A stretch of DNA of 64,000 nt from Bradyrhizobium amphicarpaeae (GTDB lineage Bacteria > Pseudomonadota > Alphaproteobacteria > Rhizobiales > Xanthobacteraceae). This document shows positions 52,727 through 61,244 of the stretch, piece after piece (within the stretch, counting starts at the first letter, position 1; each line of letters opens with the position of its first letter). The stretch is taken from positions 3,192,001-3,256,000 of the forward strand of contig NZ_CP029426.2 of assembly GCF_002266435.3 (NCBI RefSeq). The letters are read 5' to 3'. A model generated the notes under the pieces. It ran no database searches. It was not told the DNA's origin and saw only the letters and a list, made by a program, of their open reading frames with translations. The position numbers and the translations under genes are program-made.

Positions 52727-53614
52727 ATGGCGCTGTCGTCCATGACCGGCTTTGCCCGAAGCCACGGCGCAAGCGGGCCGTACACGTTCGAATGGGAATT
52801 GAAGTCGGTCAACGCCAAGGGCTTTGACCTCCGGGTGCGGCTGCCGCAGGGGTTCGACGAGCTCGAGGCGCACGCCAAGAAGCGCGCCGGCGAGCTTCTG
52901 TCGCGCGGCACCGTCTACGCCAATCTCACCGTCAAGCGCGCCAACGCCGCTGCGAGCGTCCGCGTCAACGAGGACGTGCTCAATGCCGTCCTGAAGGCCG
53001 CCTCCGCCATCGCCGGCAAGGTCGATGCGGTGGCGCCGAGCGTCGATGGCCTGCTGGCCATCAAGGGCGTGATCGAGGTCGCCGAGCCCGAGGGTGACGA
53101 GGAGGAGGACAAGGCCGCGCGCGCGGCTGCCGCCGAAGCCTTCGACAAGGCGCTGGCCGAACTCGTCGAGATGCGCAAGCGCGAGGGCACCTCGCTCGGG
53201 CAGATCCTGACCCAGCGGGTCGACGAGGTCGAGCAACTCGCGAAGAAGGCGGAAAGCTCGCCCGGCCGCAAGCCGGAGGCGATCAAGGCGAGGCTCGCCG
53301 AGCAGATCGCAAGCCTGCTCGACACCTCCGACCGTTTCGATTCCGACCGCCTGATGCAGGAGGCGATCCTGATCGCCACCAGGGCCGACATCCGCGAGGA
53401 ACTCGACCGCATCGCCTCCCACATCGCGCAGGCGCGCGAGCTGATCGGCAAGGGCGGCCCGATCGGCCGCAAGCTCGACTTCCTGGCGCAGGAGTTTCAT
53501 CGCGAGGTCAACACCTGCTGCTCGAAGTCGAACGACATCGAGCTGACCAATACGGGGCTCGCCATGAAGAACGTGGTCGAGCAGTTCCGCGAGCAGGTCC
53601 AGAATCTGGAGTGA
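52727..53614 (+). CDS. yicC: YicC-family endoribonuclease
   Basis: 295 residues. The N-terminal MALSSMTGFARSHGASG and the C-terminal QEFHREVNTCCSKSNDIELTN are diagnostic of YicC/YloC. The family cleaves RNA and, in E. coli, promotes RyhB decay. The central Ala/Glu region, EGDEEEDKAARAAAAEA, is a charged helical insert. It lies upstream of gmk by three bases, a pairing typical of alphaproteobacteria. Confidence 0.94.
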   Translation: MALSSMTGFARSHGASGPYTFEWELKSVNAKGFDLRVRLPQGFDELEAHAKKRAGELLSRGTVYANLTVKRANAAASVRVNEDVLNAVLKAASAIAGKVDAVAPSVDGLLAIKGVIEVAEPEGDEEEDKAARAAAAEAFDKALAELVEMRKREGTSLGQILTQRVDEVEQLAKKAESSPGRKPEAIKARLAEQIASLLDTSDRFDSDRLMQEAILIATRADIREELDRIASHIAQARELIGKGGPIGRKLDFLAQEFHREVNTCCSKSNDIELTNTGLAMKNVVEQFREQVQNLE

Positions 53615-53617
53615 TCG

Positions 53618-54277
53618 ATGACGAGCGGGGCTCACGGAACTGACGGTGTCGAGCGGCGCGGCTTGATGTTCGTGCTGTCCTCGCCCTCGGGCGCGGGCAA
53701 GACGACGCTGTCGCGTCTCCTGATGGACCGGATGTCCGGCCTGAGAATGTCGGTCTCCGCCACCACGCGCGCGAAGCGGCCGGGCGAGGTCGACGGCAAG
53801 GACTATCTGTTCGTCGACAAGCCGCGCTTCGAGGCGATGGTGAAGGGCGACGAACTGCTGGAATGGGCCACCGTGTTCGACAACAGCTACGGCACGCCGC
53901 GTGGCCCGGTCGAAGCCGCGCTGTCCGCCGGGCAGGACGTGCTGTTCGACATCGACTGGCAGGGCACGCAGCAGCTGCGCGAAAAGGCGCGCGCCGACGT
54001 CGTCAGCGTCTTCATCCTGCCGCCGTCGGCGGCCGATCTGGAGAAGCGGCTGCATTCGCGTGCGCAAGATTCCGACGAGGTGATCCGCAAGCGGATGAGC
54101 CGCGCCAGCCACGAGATGAGCCACTGGGCCGAGTACGACTACATCGTCATCAACCACGACGTCGACGAGGCCTTCGCCGAGGTGCAGTCGATCCTGAAGG
54201 CCGAACGGCTCAAGCGCGAGCGGCGGACTGGCCTCGTTGGTTTCGTGCGAGGTTTGCAAGGGCAGCTTCAGGCCTAG
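53618..54277 (+). CDS. gmk: Guanylate kinase
   Basis: 219 residues. It converts GMP to GDP with ATP. The P-loop is SSPSGAGKTTLSR (about 21-33); the GMP-binding block SATTRAKRPGEVDGKDYLFVD and the lid RLHSRAQDSDEVIRKRM are typical. The last residues (ERLKRERRTGLVGFV) are basic. Its final 68 bases overlap the 3' end of a convergent gene. The end position is supported by the family, so the overlap is genuine if the other gene is real. Confidence 0.96.
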   Translation: MTSGAHGTDGVERRGLMFVLSSPSGAGKTTLSRLLMDRMSGLRMSVSATTRAKRPGEVDGKDYLFVDKPRFEAMVKGDELLEWATVFDNSYGTPRGPVEAALSAGQDVLFDIDWQGTQQLREKARADVVSVFILPPSAADLEKRLHSRAQDSDEVIRKRMSRASHEMSHWAEYDYIVINHDVDEAFAEVQSILKAERLKRERRTGLVGFVRGLQGQLQA

Positions 54278-55400
54278 GCTGCGGCCGCTGCGGCCCTTGC
54301 GTCGCCAGGCGTTCCAGCATCGCGGTGATCACGTCGACGTCGACGGCATCCTCGATCTGCACATCTTCGTCGCGATGGTCTTCGTCGCGAGCGACCGGCT
54401 TTTCGGCGTCGGTCTTCCGGGCTGCCAGCCGAGGCGCGGCTTCGATCTCGAAGACGCCGTTGAAGATGTCGGCCTCGTCGAGTTCGGCGGCCTCGCTGCG
54501 CACGGCGGCGGATTGCGCCGCGATCCTGCCGATCTCCCGGGTGAAGGCCGCGAGTTGCGCGGTCTGCTGCGGCCGCGCTTCATCGAAGTCGACCGGGCGC
54601 GGTCGCGCGTCCGGCGTCGCAGCGAGCCAGGGTGCGTGGCTTACGTCCTGGTCCTGCGTGCCCCAATCGTCCCAATGCCCGCGGCGCTCGGCGGCCTGGA
54701 CGCGAATGCGACCGCCGGCGAAGCGGTAGATGACGCTGGCGAGCAGGCCGGCGAGCGCCAGCGCGCCGCCGATCACCAGCAGCAGCATCTGCAGCGAGCC
54801 GGCCGGTCTTTCGATGGTGCTGTCTGCAGCGGCCTGGGCCAACGGCGCGGGAGGCTTTGCCGGCTTCGCGCTCGGCGGCGCAGCGGTTGCGACGGGAGCA
54901 GGCTGCGGCGTCGGCGGTGCGACTGCGGTCGAGACATCGGGCCAGGGCGTGGCGACGGCAGGTTGCTGCGGGCCGCTGTCGGTGGCCTGGTCCGGCGTCT
55001 GTTGCGCCGGCGTCGAGGCTGCGGCTTGCGCGACGGCATTCGACGTCTTGGAGGTGACACCGCTCCGCGGCGTCAGATATTCGGCTCGCGCGTCCTGCAC
55101 CATATGCTGCTGCGGCGGCGCTGGATCCGTCGCGGGTGTGTCGGTCGTCGCCTGCGCGGCCTGCGTGACCTTGCCGCCTTCGGCGCGCAGATACCAGCAT
55201 TGCCGCTTGGTCGTGCGCTCGAGACGATAGTGCCAGTGTTGCCCCTGCGGTGCTGTGCCCTTCGGCGAGGCAAGGCAGTCGGCGGCTGCATTCGCCGTGG
55301 CGGGCGCGCTCGGCGCGGTCTGCGACACGGCGGCCAGTGGCGCGCCGGCAACGATACTGCCGATCAGCGCGGAAACGAATTTTGCGGTGCGGTTGCCCAT
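54210..55400 (-). CDS. Membrane protein with Ala/Pro-rich linker, unknown
   Basis: 396 residues from the ATG at 55400, which has GGGAG just upstream; an ATG at 55421 is also open. A signal peptide (about 1-25) is followed by a short segment with Cys (DCLASPKGTAPQGQHWHYRLERTTKRQCWYLR in pieces) that resembles a small periplasmic domain common in Bradyrhizobium, then an Ala/Pro/Gln linker, one membrane helix near 207-228 (LQMLLLVIGGALALAGLLASVIY), and a charged cytosolic tail. Function is unknown. Its last 68 bases overlap gmk tail to tail. Confidence 0.7.
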   Translation of the reverse strand: MGNRTAKFVSALIGSIVAGAPLAAVSQTAPSAPATANAAADCLASPKGTAPQGQHWHYRLERTTKRQCWYLRAEGGKVTQAAQATTDTPATDPAPPQQHMVQDARAEYLTPRSGVTSKTSNAVAQAAASTPAQQTPDQATDSGPQQPAVATPWPDVSTAVAPPTPQPAPVATAAPPSAKPAKPPAPLAQAAADSTIERPAGSLQMLLLVIGGALALAGLLASVIYRFAGGRIRVQAAERRGHWDDWGTQDQDVSHAPWLAATPDARPRPVDFDEARPQQTAQLAAFTREIGRIAAQSAAVRSEAAELDEADIFNGVFEIEAAPRLAARKTDAEKPVARDEDHRDEDVQIEDAVDVDVITAMLERLATQGPQRPQPRPEAALANLARNQRGQSAARA

Positions 55401-55552
55401 CCTGGTCTCCCGGTTACGCATGACGCAACTCTCAACCAGCCCGTTGTCATCAAAGACTTGGGTGGCAATGAGCCGCAAATCCGGAGAGGATGTGGCTTGA
55501 ATTGGGCCTGAGGGGCGTCCGTTCTGCTGCGAAATCGGACGTCTTTCCGGCG

Positions 55553-56059
55553 TTACTGCTTCGCCGAGCTCCAGGTTCCGCCGCAGCCATCGGAGCGGCG
55601 CCAGGTTCCGGACCCGCTGCGCGCGCCGAGGCGTCCGGAGCCGGTGAAGGTCACGCCGTCGCCTTGGCCTACCGTGCTGACCGAACCGCTGGGGCTGACG
55701 GTGCCAGTGACACCTTGGCCGATCACCTTGCCCGACGAGACCACGACCGCGCCCGACGTGGTGCCGCCGCAGCCGACGCTGGTCACAATCCAGGCGCCGT
55801 CGAAGCCGCCGCCACCTCCGCCACTTCCGCCGCCGCCGCTTCGCCGTGACGACGAGCGCGGCTCGTCAGCCGCCGGCTTGCTCCGCCGCGCGGGTGCGGC
55901 TGGCTCCGCCGAGCGATCCTGACGCGAGCCGGACATCGACTTCTCGTCGTTGCCGATCGAGCCGCCGGCGCTGCCGGACTGGGCGACGACCGGTGATGAG
56001 GCGATGGCGGCGGTGAGGAGGACGGCGAAGGCAATCGTACGGATCACGACAACAGGCAT
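55553..56059 (-). CDS. Secreted Gly/Ser-rich protein
   Basis: 168 residues with a signal peptide (IAFAVLLTAAIASSPVVAQ, cleavage near 27). The mature part starts with a charged, Ser/Arg-rich stretch and a Gly run (SGGGGSGGGGGG near 77-88). It then forms a repeated beta-like domain with two Cys (SVGCGGTTSGAVVVSSGKVIG and DGCGGTWSS). The composition fits an extracellular or periplasmic binding/adhesin-like domain. It begins 28 bases downstream of the caspase-like gene on the same strand, so the two are probably co-expressed. A shadow frame to 56440 has no meaning. Confidence 0.7.
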   Translation of the reverse strand: MPVVVIRTIAFAVLLTAAIASSPVVAQSGSAGGSIGNDEKSMSGSRQDRSAEPAAPARRSKPAADEPRSSSRRSGGGGSGGGGGGFDGAWIVTSVGCGGTTSGAVVVSSGKVIGQGVTGTVSPSGSVSTVGQGDGVTFTGSGRLGARSGSGTWRRSDGCGGTWSSAKQ

Positions 56060-56087
56060 GAGCAAACATCCAAATTCAAAAATGGTA

Positions 56088-57428
56088 TCAGCGGCCGGAG
56101 CCGTCGGCGCAGACGGATCCGATAATGCGGCAAGCTTTGCCAGCCTTGCCGCATTCGTCAAGCGCGGCGTCCCTGGCGCGCTGCACGCCCTCGCGCTGGA
56201 CCAGCGACCAGGACTTGTCGGAGATCGCAAACGCACCGCAGCTTCTGCCGTAGAAGGACAGCTCGATCGGGCATTTGGCGCCGGCGCAATTGCCGCGCGC
56301 ATCCGCCACCGCCGCGCGCCGCGAGGCGTGGTTCCACGAGATGCCCCATTTGCTGTTGTCCGGACCGTAAACGATCGAGCCCCAGGGCTTGAGATCCTCC
56401 ATCTTGCGCATGCGCAGCAGCAAGCCTTCGGTAGCTTCACCCGTCGGCGTCATCGAGATCCGCTGTTGCAGCTTGGTGACGGCGCGCGTCAGGCCGTCGG
56501 GCGTATCAGGGTCGAAATTGAGCTCGTAGAGCCGCTCGCTGAGCTCACTGAGCAGGGCGGCATCGCGCAAGGGGACGCGATCGGGATCGGCACGCAGGCG
56601 CTCCGCCGGCAGGGGATCGGGCTGCATCGCCGCGATTTTGGGCGGGCCGGTTTCGGTCGGAGCGACGAAATAGAAGGTGCCGTCGATCGGCGAGGACGAC
56701 ACCCAGGGCTGCTGCGCGCCCGCGGTGGCGCGCTTCACGGCGAGGCCGACCTGGTTGAAGGTCTGGAACACGTCGAGGCCAGCGGTCCGGATCGTCGTCG
56801 CCAGCGCCTTCGTATAAGGGCTGTGACCGTCGGCGCCGTCCTGCGCGACATTGCCGGGCTGCGTCGCGTAGGAGATCAGCGTGCCCTCGGGCGCGCGCAT
56901 CTGCGCAAGGCCGCCGTCCGTGGCGCGCAAGCCGCGCGAGCCGAACGGATTGTTGCGGCAGGCGTCCAGGATCACGAGGTTGAGCCGCGTGCCCGAGCCC
57001 TGCATCTGGCGCAGCACGAGGTTGACGTCGGTCATCTGGAAATCGACGTCCGCCTCGCGCGTCGGATTGGCGCCGACGGGCACGAGAAAGTTGGAGCCGG
57101 CGATCTGCACGCCGTGGCCGGCGTAGTAGAACAGCGCGACGTCGGCGCCCTGGACCTGGCGGCCGAAGTTCTGCACCGCGATGTCCATCGCGCCCTTGTC
57201 GAGATCGAGCTGGGCGCGGCCACCGACCAGCGTGAAGCCGAGCAGGCCCAGCGTCTCCGCCATCAGGCTCGCATCCTTGGAGGGATTGTCCAGCGGCGTG
57301 ATGTTCTTGTAGGCGGAGTTGCCGACCACCAGCGCGATGCGCTTCTCGGCCGATGCCGGGTGTGCGGTGACGACCAGCAAGGCCAGCGCTGCCAGCCCTA
57401 AGACGCGATTTAAAATCCTCGCGCGCAT
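56088..57428 (-). CDS. Secreted caspase-like (C14, orthocaspase) protease with DUF4189 tail
   Basis: 446 residues from the ATG at 57428; the frame upstream is not conserved. Signal peptide to about residue 27. The p20 caspase fold follows: RIALVVGNSAYKNITPLDNP, catalytic His105 in YYAGHGVQ and Cys157 in ILDACRNNPF. The C-terminal quarter (from about 365, WGISWNHASRRAAVADARGN and CGKAGKACRI) is a DUF4189 domain with several Cys. Caspase-like enzymes cleave after Arg/Lys (metacaspase) or Asp; this one should act in the periplasm. No p10-like Asp/Glu specificity can be judged. Confidence 0.88.
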   Translation of the reverse strand: MRARILNRVLGLAALALLVVTAHPASAEKRIALVVGNSAYKNITPLDNPSKDASLMAETLGLLGFTLVGGRAQLDLDKGAMDIAVQNFGRQVQGADVALFYYAGHGVQIAGSNFLVPVGANPTREADVDFQMTDVNLVLRQMQGSGTRLNLVILDACRNNPFGSRGLRATDGGLAQMRAPEGTLISYATQPGNVAQDGADGHSPYTKALATTIRTAGLDVFQTFNQVGLAVKRATAGAQQPWVSSSPIDGTFYFVAPTETGPPKIAAMQPDPLPAERLRADPDRVPLRDAALLSELSERLYELNFDPDTPDGLTRAVTKLQQRISMTPTGEATEGLLLRMRKMEDLKPWGSIVYGPDNSKWGISWNHASRRAAVADARGNCAGAKCPIELSFYGRSCGAFAISDKSWSLVQREGVQRARDAALDECGKAGKACRIIGSVCADGSGR

Positions 57429-57505
57429 CGAAATTCCCCAAAATAATGGCGCCAGTCTAGCAGCCCGCCGCGCGGGCGAAAAGTGGTGTGAGAGAGGGGA
57501 GCGGG

Positions 57506-57663
57506 CTCGTGTCCCGGACAAGCTGCAACGCGCATGCGTTGCGGCGCAGAGCCGGGACCCAGCGCTTAGGATTTCGCTGCGACATGGGCCCCGGCTCAGC
57601 AGCGCACCGCACCGGACGATGCTTCGCATCGCCGGGGGCGTTGCGCTGCGTCCGGGGCACGAG
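57506..57663. repeat. Inverted-end dispersed repeat
   Basis: Ends are CTCGTGTCCCGGAC and GTCCGGGGCACGAG, inverted with one mismatch. Inside, GCAACGC and GCGTTGC arms form further hairpins. The element follows the start region of the caspase-like gene and contains no plausible gene. Confidence 0.65.
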
Positions 57664-57780
57664 AGCGGAGTGTGACGCTCGCTCGGAGCAAAGTTCACTG
57701 TCCGCGTCCTCCAATGTTCAGCTCAACTTGCAGACACGTCATCGCGATCTCGCGGCGCATTCGCCCGAGGCCTGCTGTCG

Positions 57781-58360
57781 TTTCGCGCTCTTTGAAAGGC
57801 CAAAGGGCGCAGGGAAGGCCGGGCGCCGGCGGCACCCGCAATCCGTGCGCAACAAAAATGCACACGGGGTGGACCACAGGTGTTGCCGGTCGCCCGGCCT
57901 TCCCTGCGCGGATGGTTTTAACGGTGTCCTTCGCGCTCTCCTCGGGGAGCGATGCACTATTGCCCCCGTCGCCTTGCGGATGGCTGATGCGCGTGCCCGG
58001 TCGGGCCGCCGCATCACCGCTAAGGCTTGACGCCAGAACCTCGGGCGTCAGGACCACACGACTTCTCCGTCCGCGGACGATCCCATCGACAGATCCGGAG
58101 GCTTGCGTGTGCTCACCCTCGGGCATCAACGAGGTCGCTGTGACCGCGCCGTGTCGTATGCGCGTTGTGTCGGGACTCAACGGTCGCCCGTCCCCGTCCC
58201 CACGCAATCGCGCCGGCGCTACCGCGTCCACCGCACCCCGGCCCGCATCTCGTGACGATCGCGAAGCGCCCCTCTGGCAGGGGCCGGGATGGCGCCTCTA
58301 TGCCACAAATCCGAAATTCGGGAAAGTGGAATATTTTTGACGCAAGGGCTTGACCGGGTG
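57781..58360. repeat. Large dispersed intergenic repeat, degenerate copy
   Basis: About 580 bases with high structure and no coding signal. A perfect 19-bp inverted repeat, GCGCAGGGAAGGCCGGGCG at 57807-57825 and its complement at 57891-57909, encloses a 65-base loop. Further arms include GACGCC/GGGCGTC. The segment and its AT-rich edge (GGAATATTTTTGACG) recall a sequence repeated in many Bradyrhizobium intergenic regions, known to me from memory only. ORFs predicted here are not credible genes. Confidence 0.6.
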
Positions 58361-58678
58361 TTTTGCCCGACGCCTCTCCGGGCCGCCGTCAGTTCTGTTT
58401 GCGTTGCTGCATGGCGGAAACGCGCCCCATCGACGCGAATGACCCGGCGCCCCGGCGAGCGTGCTCGCTTAGTCAGTGCTCGTCCGGGAAGGTTCACGCG
58501 ATTCCGGAAAATTTCGCGGCTCCTCAGGGCCCGTATACGGTCATAGGATCGGATCATCCGCGCGAAGATGCGTCAATTCCAATCCCGTTCATTCCGATCT
58601 CGGACGTTGGCGGCGGAAGCGCATCTGCTCGTCGAAGCGGGGCTTGGCCAAGAACAAAAAGCGCAAGGGGGGACCATC
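58361..58678. other. Non-coding stretch before the amidohydrolase gene
   Basis: 318 bases leading to the start codon. The region near 58671 provides the AAGGGGGG ribosome site. I see no clear promoter boxes, terminator or gene. Confidence 0.4.
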
Positions 58679-59959
58679 ATGTCCGTGTTGTCACGCCGCG
58701 ATTTCCTGGCACTTTCGACGTCCGCCGCGATTGCCGGCCTCGCCGCGCCCGCGCGCGCCGCGATGGGACCGAACGACAAGTACGATCTGGTAATCCGGGG
58801 CGGCGAGGTGCTCGACCCCAGCCAGTCGCTGCGAGCCAGACGCGATATCGGCATCCGCTGGGGCATGATCGAAACGGTGCAGGAGGCGATCCCCGCCGAG
58901 CGCGCGCTGAAGAGCATCGACGCGTCGGGCAAGCTGGTGATGCCCGGTCTGATCGATCTGCATTCTCACGTCTATCCCTACGGCTCCGCCATCGGCATTC
59001 CCGCCGACGAGCTGGTGCAATTCCAGGGCACGACGACCGTCGTCTCCGCGGGCGACGCCGGGGTCAACAATCTGGCGGCGTTGCGTCGCTTCATCGTCGC
59101 CCAGACGCGGGCGCGAATTTACGCCTTCGTCCATATCGCCAATAACGGCCTGTCGGCGTTTCCGGTCGCCGAGCTTTACAACATCGACAATGCGCAGACC
59201 GAAGCCTGCGCCATGGCGCTGGCCGAGAACCCGGACTTCCTTCTCGGCGTCAAAGTGCGGATGTCGGAGAACGTGATCTACAAGCACGGGCTCGAGCCAC
59301 TGAAGCGCGGCATCCAAGCTTGCGAGATGTGCGGCTGGCCGGCCAAGATGATGGTGCATATCGGCGGCGTCGAATCCAAGGAGCTGATGTCGCAGATTCT
59401 CGACCTGCTGCGCCCGGGCGACGTGCTGACCCATGCCTATTCGGGCGCGCCCAACATGTCCAACGCCTTCACCAATATCGTCCAGGAGGGCAAGCTGCTG
59501 CCTGCAGCCCTGGCGGCCAAGCAGCGTGGCGTCATCTTCGACGTCGGTCATGGCGGCGGCAGCTTCGATTTCACCGTGGCGGAAGTCGCGATCCCCGGGG
59601 GATGCACACCGGACACGATCTCCTCCGATATCCACGTCTTCTCCGGCAATTCGCCGGGCATTCCGTTCCTGCCGAATGTGATGAGCAAGTTCATGACGCT
59701 GGGCTTCACGCTGGAGCAGGTGGTTGCGATGGCCACCACGGCGCCGGCGAGGATCATCAACCGCGCGCCGAATATCGGCACGCTGCAAGTCGGCGCGCCC
59801 GGCGACGTCGCCATCATGGAACTGGTGGAGGGGCCGGTCAGCTTCGTCGACACCCGCAACAACAAGAGGGACGGCAAGGCCCAGCTCAAGCCGATCCAGA
59901 CCGTCATCAACGGTGTGCCGTTCGGCCGGCCCTATCAGGCGCCGTTCGCAGTGAGATAG
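58679..59959 (+). CDS. Tat-exported amidohydrolase/deacetylase-family metallohydrolase
   Basis: 426 residues from the ATG at 58679, with AAGGGGGG upstream. The twin-arginine signal (LSRRDFLALSTSAAIAGLAAPARA) exports the folded metalloenzyme. GLIDLHSHVYPYG near 95 is the HxH metal motif; a bridging Lys is likely in LGVKVRMSE near 205, with KMMVHIGG and the later DIHVF segment supplying the other ligands. The EF_0837/AHA_3915 type hydrolyses amide or imide bonds of unknown substrates. A hairpin follows its stop. It stands apart from the divergent Crp/Fnr genes. Confidence 0.85.
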   Translation: MSVLSRRDFLALSTSAAIAGLAAPARAAMGPNDKYDLVIRGGEVLDPSQSLRARRDIGIRWGMIETVQEAIPAERALKSIDASGKLVMPGLIDLHSHVYPYGSAIGIPADELVQFQGTTTVVSAGDAGVNNLAALRRFIVAQTRARIYAFVHIANNGLSAFPVAELYNIDNAQTEACAMALAENPDFLLGVKVRMSENVIYKHGLEPLKRGIQACEMCGWPAKMMVHIGGVESKELMSQILDLLRPGDVLTHAYSGAPNMSNAFTNIVQEGKLLPAALAAKQRGVIFDVGHGGGSFDFTVAEVAIPGGCTPDTISSDIHVFSGNSPGIPFLPNVMSKFMTLGFTLEQVVAMATTAPARIINRAPNIGTLQVGAPGDVAIMELVEGPVSFVDTRNNKRDGKAQLKPIQTVINGVPFGRPYQAPFAVR

Positions 59960-59971
59960 AGAACACTCCCG

Positions 59972-59993
59972 CTCCCGCTTGAACAAGCGGGAG
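59972..59993 (+). terminator. Hairpin after the amidohydrolase gene
   Basis: CTCCCGCTTG and CAAGCGGGAG pair perfectly around an AA loop, 12 bases after the stop. No T-run follows, so efficiency is uncertain. Confidence 0.55.
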
Positions 59994-60130
59994 AGGCGGA
60001 GCGTGATGCAGTTGCTAGGCATCGCCCGAGAGGTGGTCCGCTGCTCACGGCATGGCGGACGGCGCGGCTGCGATCGCGGCCCGACGGGTAGCGCTTCCGC
60101 TCGCCCATCCTCCGCGCTCATGCATCGCGC

Positions 60131-60832
60131 TCAGGTCAGATAGTCGGGCGTGAAATCGGCGAGCCTGCGCAACTCGTCAGGCTGCAGCAGCTCGATCTCG
60201 CTGCCCTCCCATGCGATCAATCGGCGATGCCGCAATTCCTGGATGGTGCGGTTGACGTGCACGATCGACAGGCCGCAGGCATCGGCGACGTGGCGCTGCG
60301 TCATCGGCATCTGGAAGCAGCCGTCCTTGAGAAGGCCGACGATCTCCAGCCGTGCTGCGAGCTCGCAGATCAGATGCGCGACCTTCGGCAGGGCCGGCTG
60401 CGCGCCGAGGCGGGCGATCCATTGCCGCGAGATCGCCGCGTCGATCAGGGTCTCGCGCCAGAACGCGCGGGTCAGATGGATCGAGCCGTCGAGCAGCTGG
60501 CGGAGCTGGCTGTGTCCGACGTAGCCGACGACGGTCGGGCCGAGGCCGACGAGGTCGGCATCCATCGGCGAGACCAACAGCGTGTGCAGGCAGGGCATGT
60601 CGCCGGGAACGTGGAACGCCAGGATCTGGCTGCGGTCGCCGACGATGCGGGCCTGGTAGAGGAAGCCGCTGACGACGAAGACGCTGCGCGAGGCGGCCTC
60701 GCCTTGGCGCAGCACGATCTCGCCGTCCGCGACCTGACGCAGCGTGGAGGGGAGGTCCGCGATCTGCCGGCGTTCGTCCTCGGACAGGCCTTCGACGGCC
60801 TGAAGACGCGCGATGAACTTCGGATGCGGCAT
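60131..60832 (-). CDS. Crp/Fnr-family transcriptional regulator (first of three)
   Basis: 233 residues from the ATG at 60832. The cyclic-nucleotide-binding fold covers about 20-130 (GEIVLRQGEAASRSVFVVSGFLYQ and VPGDMPCLHTLL) and the helix-turn-helix lies near 175-200 (QRHVADACGLSIVHVNRTIQELR). No CxxC cluster typical of FNR is present, and the phosphate-binding Arg of CRP is not obvious, so the effector is uncertain. It lies 17 bases after a small gene on the same strand. This sort of regulator is abundant in Bradyrhizobium. Confidence 0.9.
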   Translation of the reverse strand: MPHPKFIARLQAVEGLSEDERRQIADLPSTLRQVADGEIVLRQGEAASRSVFVVSGFLYQARIVGDRSQILAFHVPGDMPCLHTLLVSPMDADLVGLGPTVVGYVGHSQLRQLLDGSIHLTRAFWRETLIDAAISRQWIARLGAQPALPKVAHLICELAARLEIVGLLKDGCFQMPMTQRHVADACGLSIVHVNRTIQELRHRRLIAWEGSEIELLQPDELRRLADFTPDYLT

Positions 60833-60849
60833 GGGCCTCGGGTCGTGCT

Positions 60850-61089
60850 TCAGCCGTCTCGCGGCGTTGATTCTTCGACGAAGCGCCGCGAGAGCTTTGC
60901 AAGGCTCCCGTCGGAGACCGGCGCAGAGCGGAACTCGCGGATGGCGCGGGCGAGTTCCTGATCGGACATCGGCCAAGCCGGATCCTTCAGCGTGCCGTTC
61001 TCGAAGGCATCGTTGATGCAGTCGAGGTGCGCGCTCGGATCCGATGCGAACAGATCGCGGATGCGGTCCAAAATCGTTGCAGGGCTCAT
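60850..61089 (-). CDS. Small hypothetical protein upstream of a Crp/Fnr gene
   Basis: 79 residues, acidic and helical, starting MSPATILDRIRDLFASDPS. No signal or membrane helix. It precedes the first Crp/Fnr gene by 17 bases in the same direction, so the two are probably co-transcribed. High GC3 and good length support a real gene. It may be a small partner or anti-regulator, but nothing in it says so directly. Confidence 0.65.
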   Translation of the reverse strand: MSPATILDRIRDLFASDPSAHLDCINDAFENGTLKDPAWPMSDQELARAIREFRSAPVSDGSLAKLSRRFVEESTPRDG

Positions 61090-61244
61090 GCCGGGCTCGG
61101 TTCGCAGTCAAGGGTGACGGGTTGGACGCGACGAGGTCAGGCCGTAAGCCGGTTAGCAACCTGTGGCTCCGTCTCGCGTTCTAGTCCGCTGAACCCAAGC
61201 CCGGCGTATCATTTGATAGAGCCGGTGCGATTTTTGGTGGTGCC

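Noticed and set aside
57672..58340. A 222-residue frame in the repeat region
   Set aside because: It lies entirely in structured dispersed repeats, has no ribosome site and no family resemblance.
61207..61218. Short palindrome TATCATTTGATA in front of the second Crp/Fnr gene
   Set aside because: It is only 12 bp and does not fit FNR (TTGAT-N4-ATCAA) or CRP sites, and such short palindromes arise by chance.
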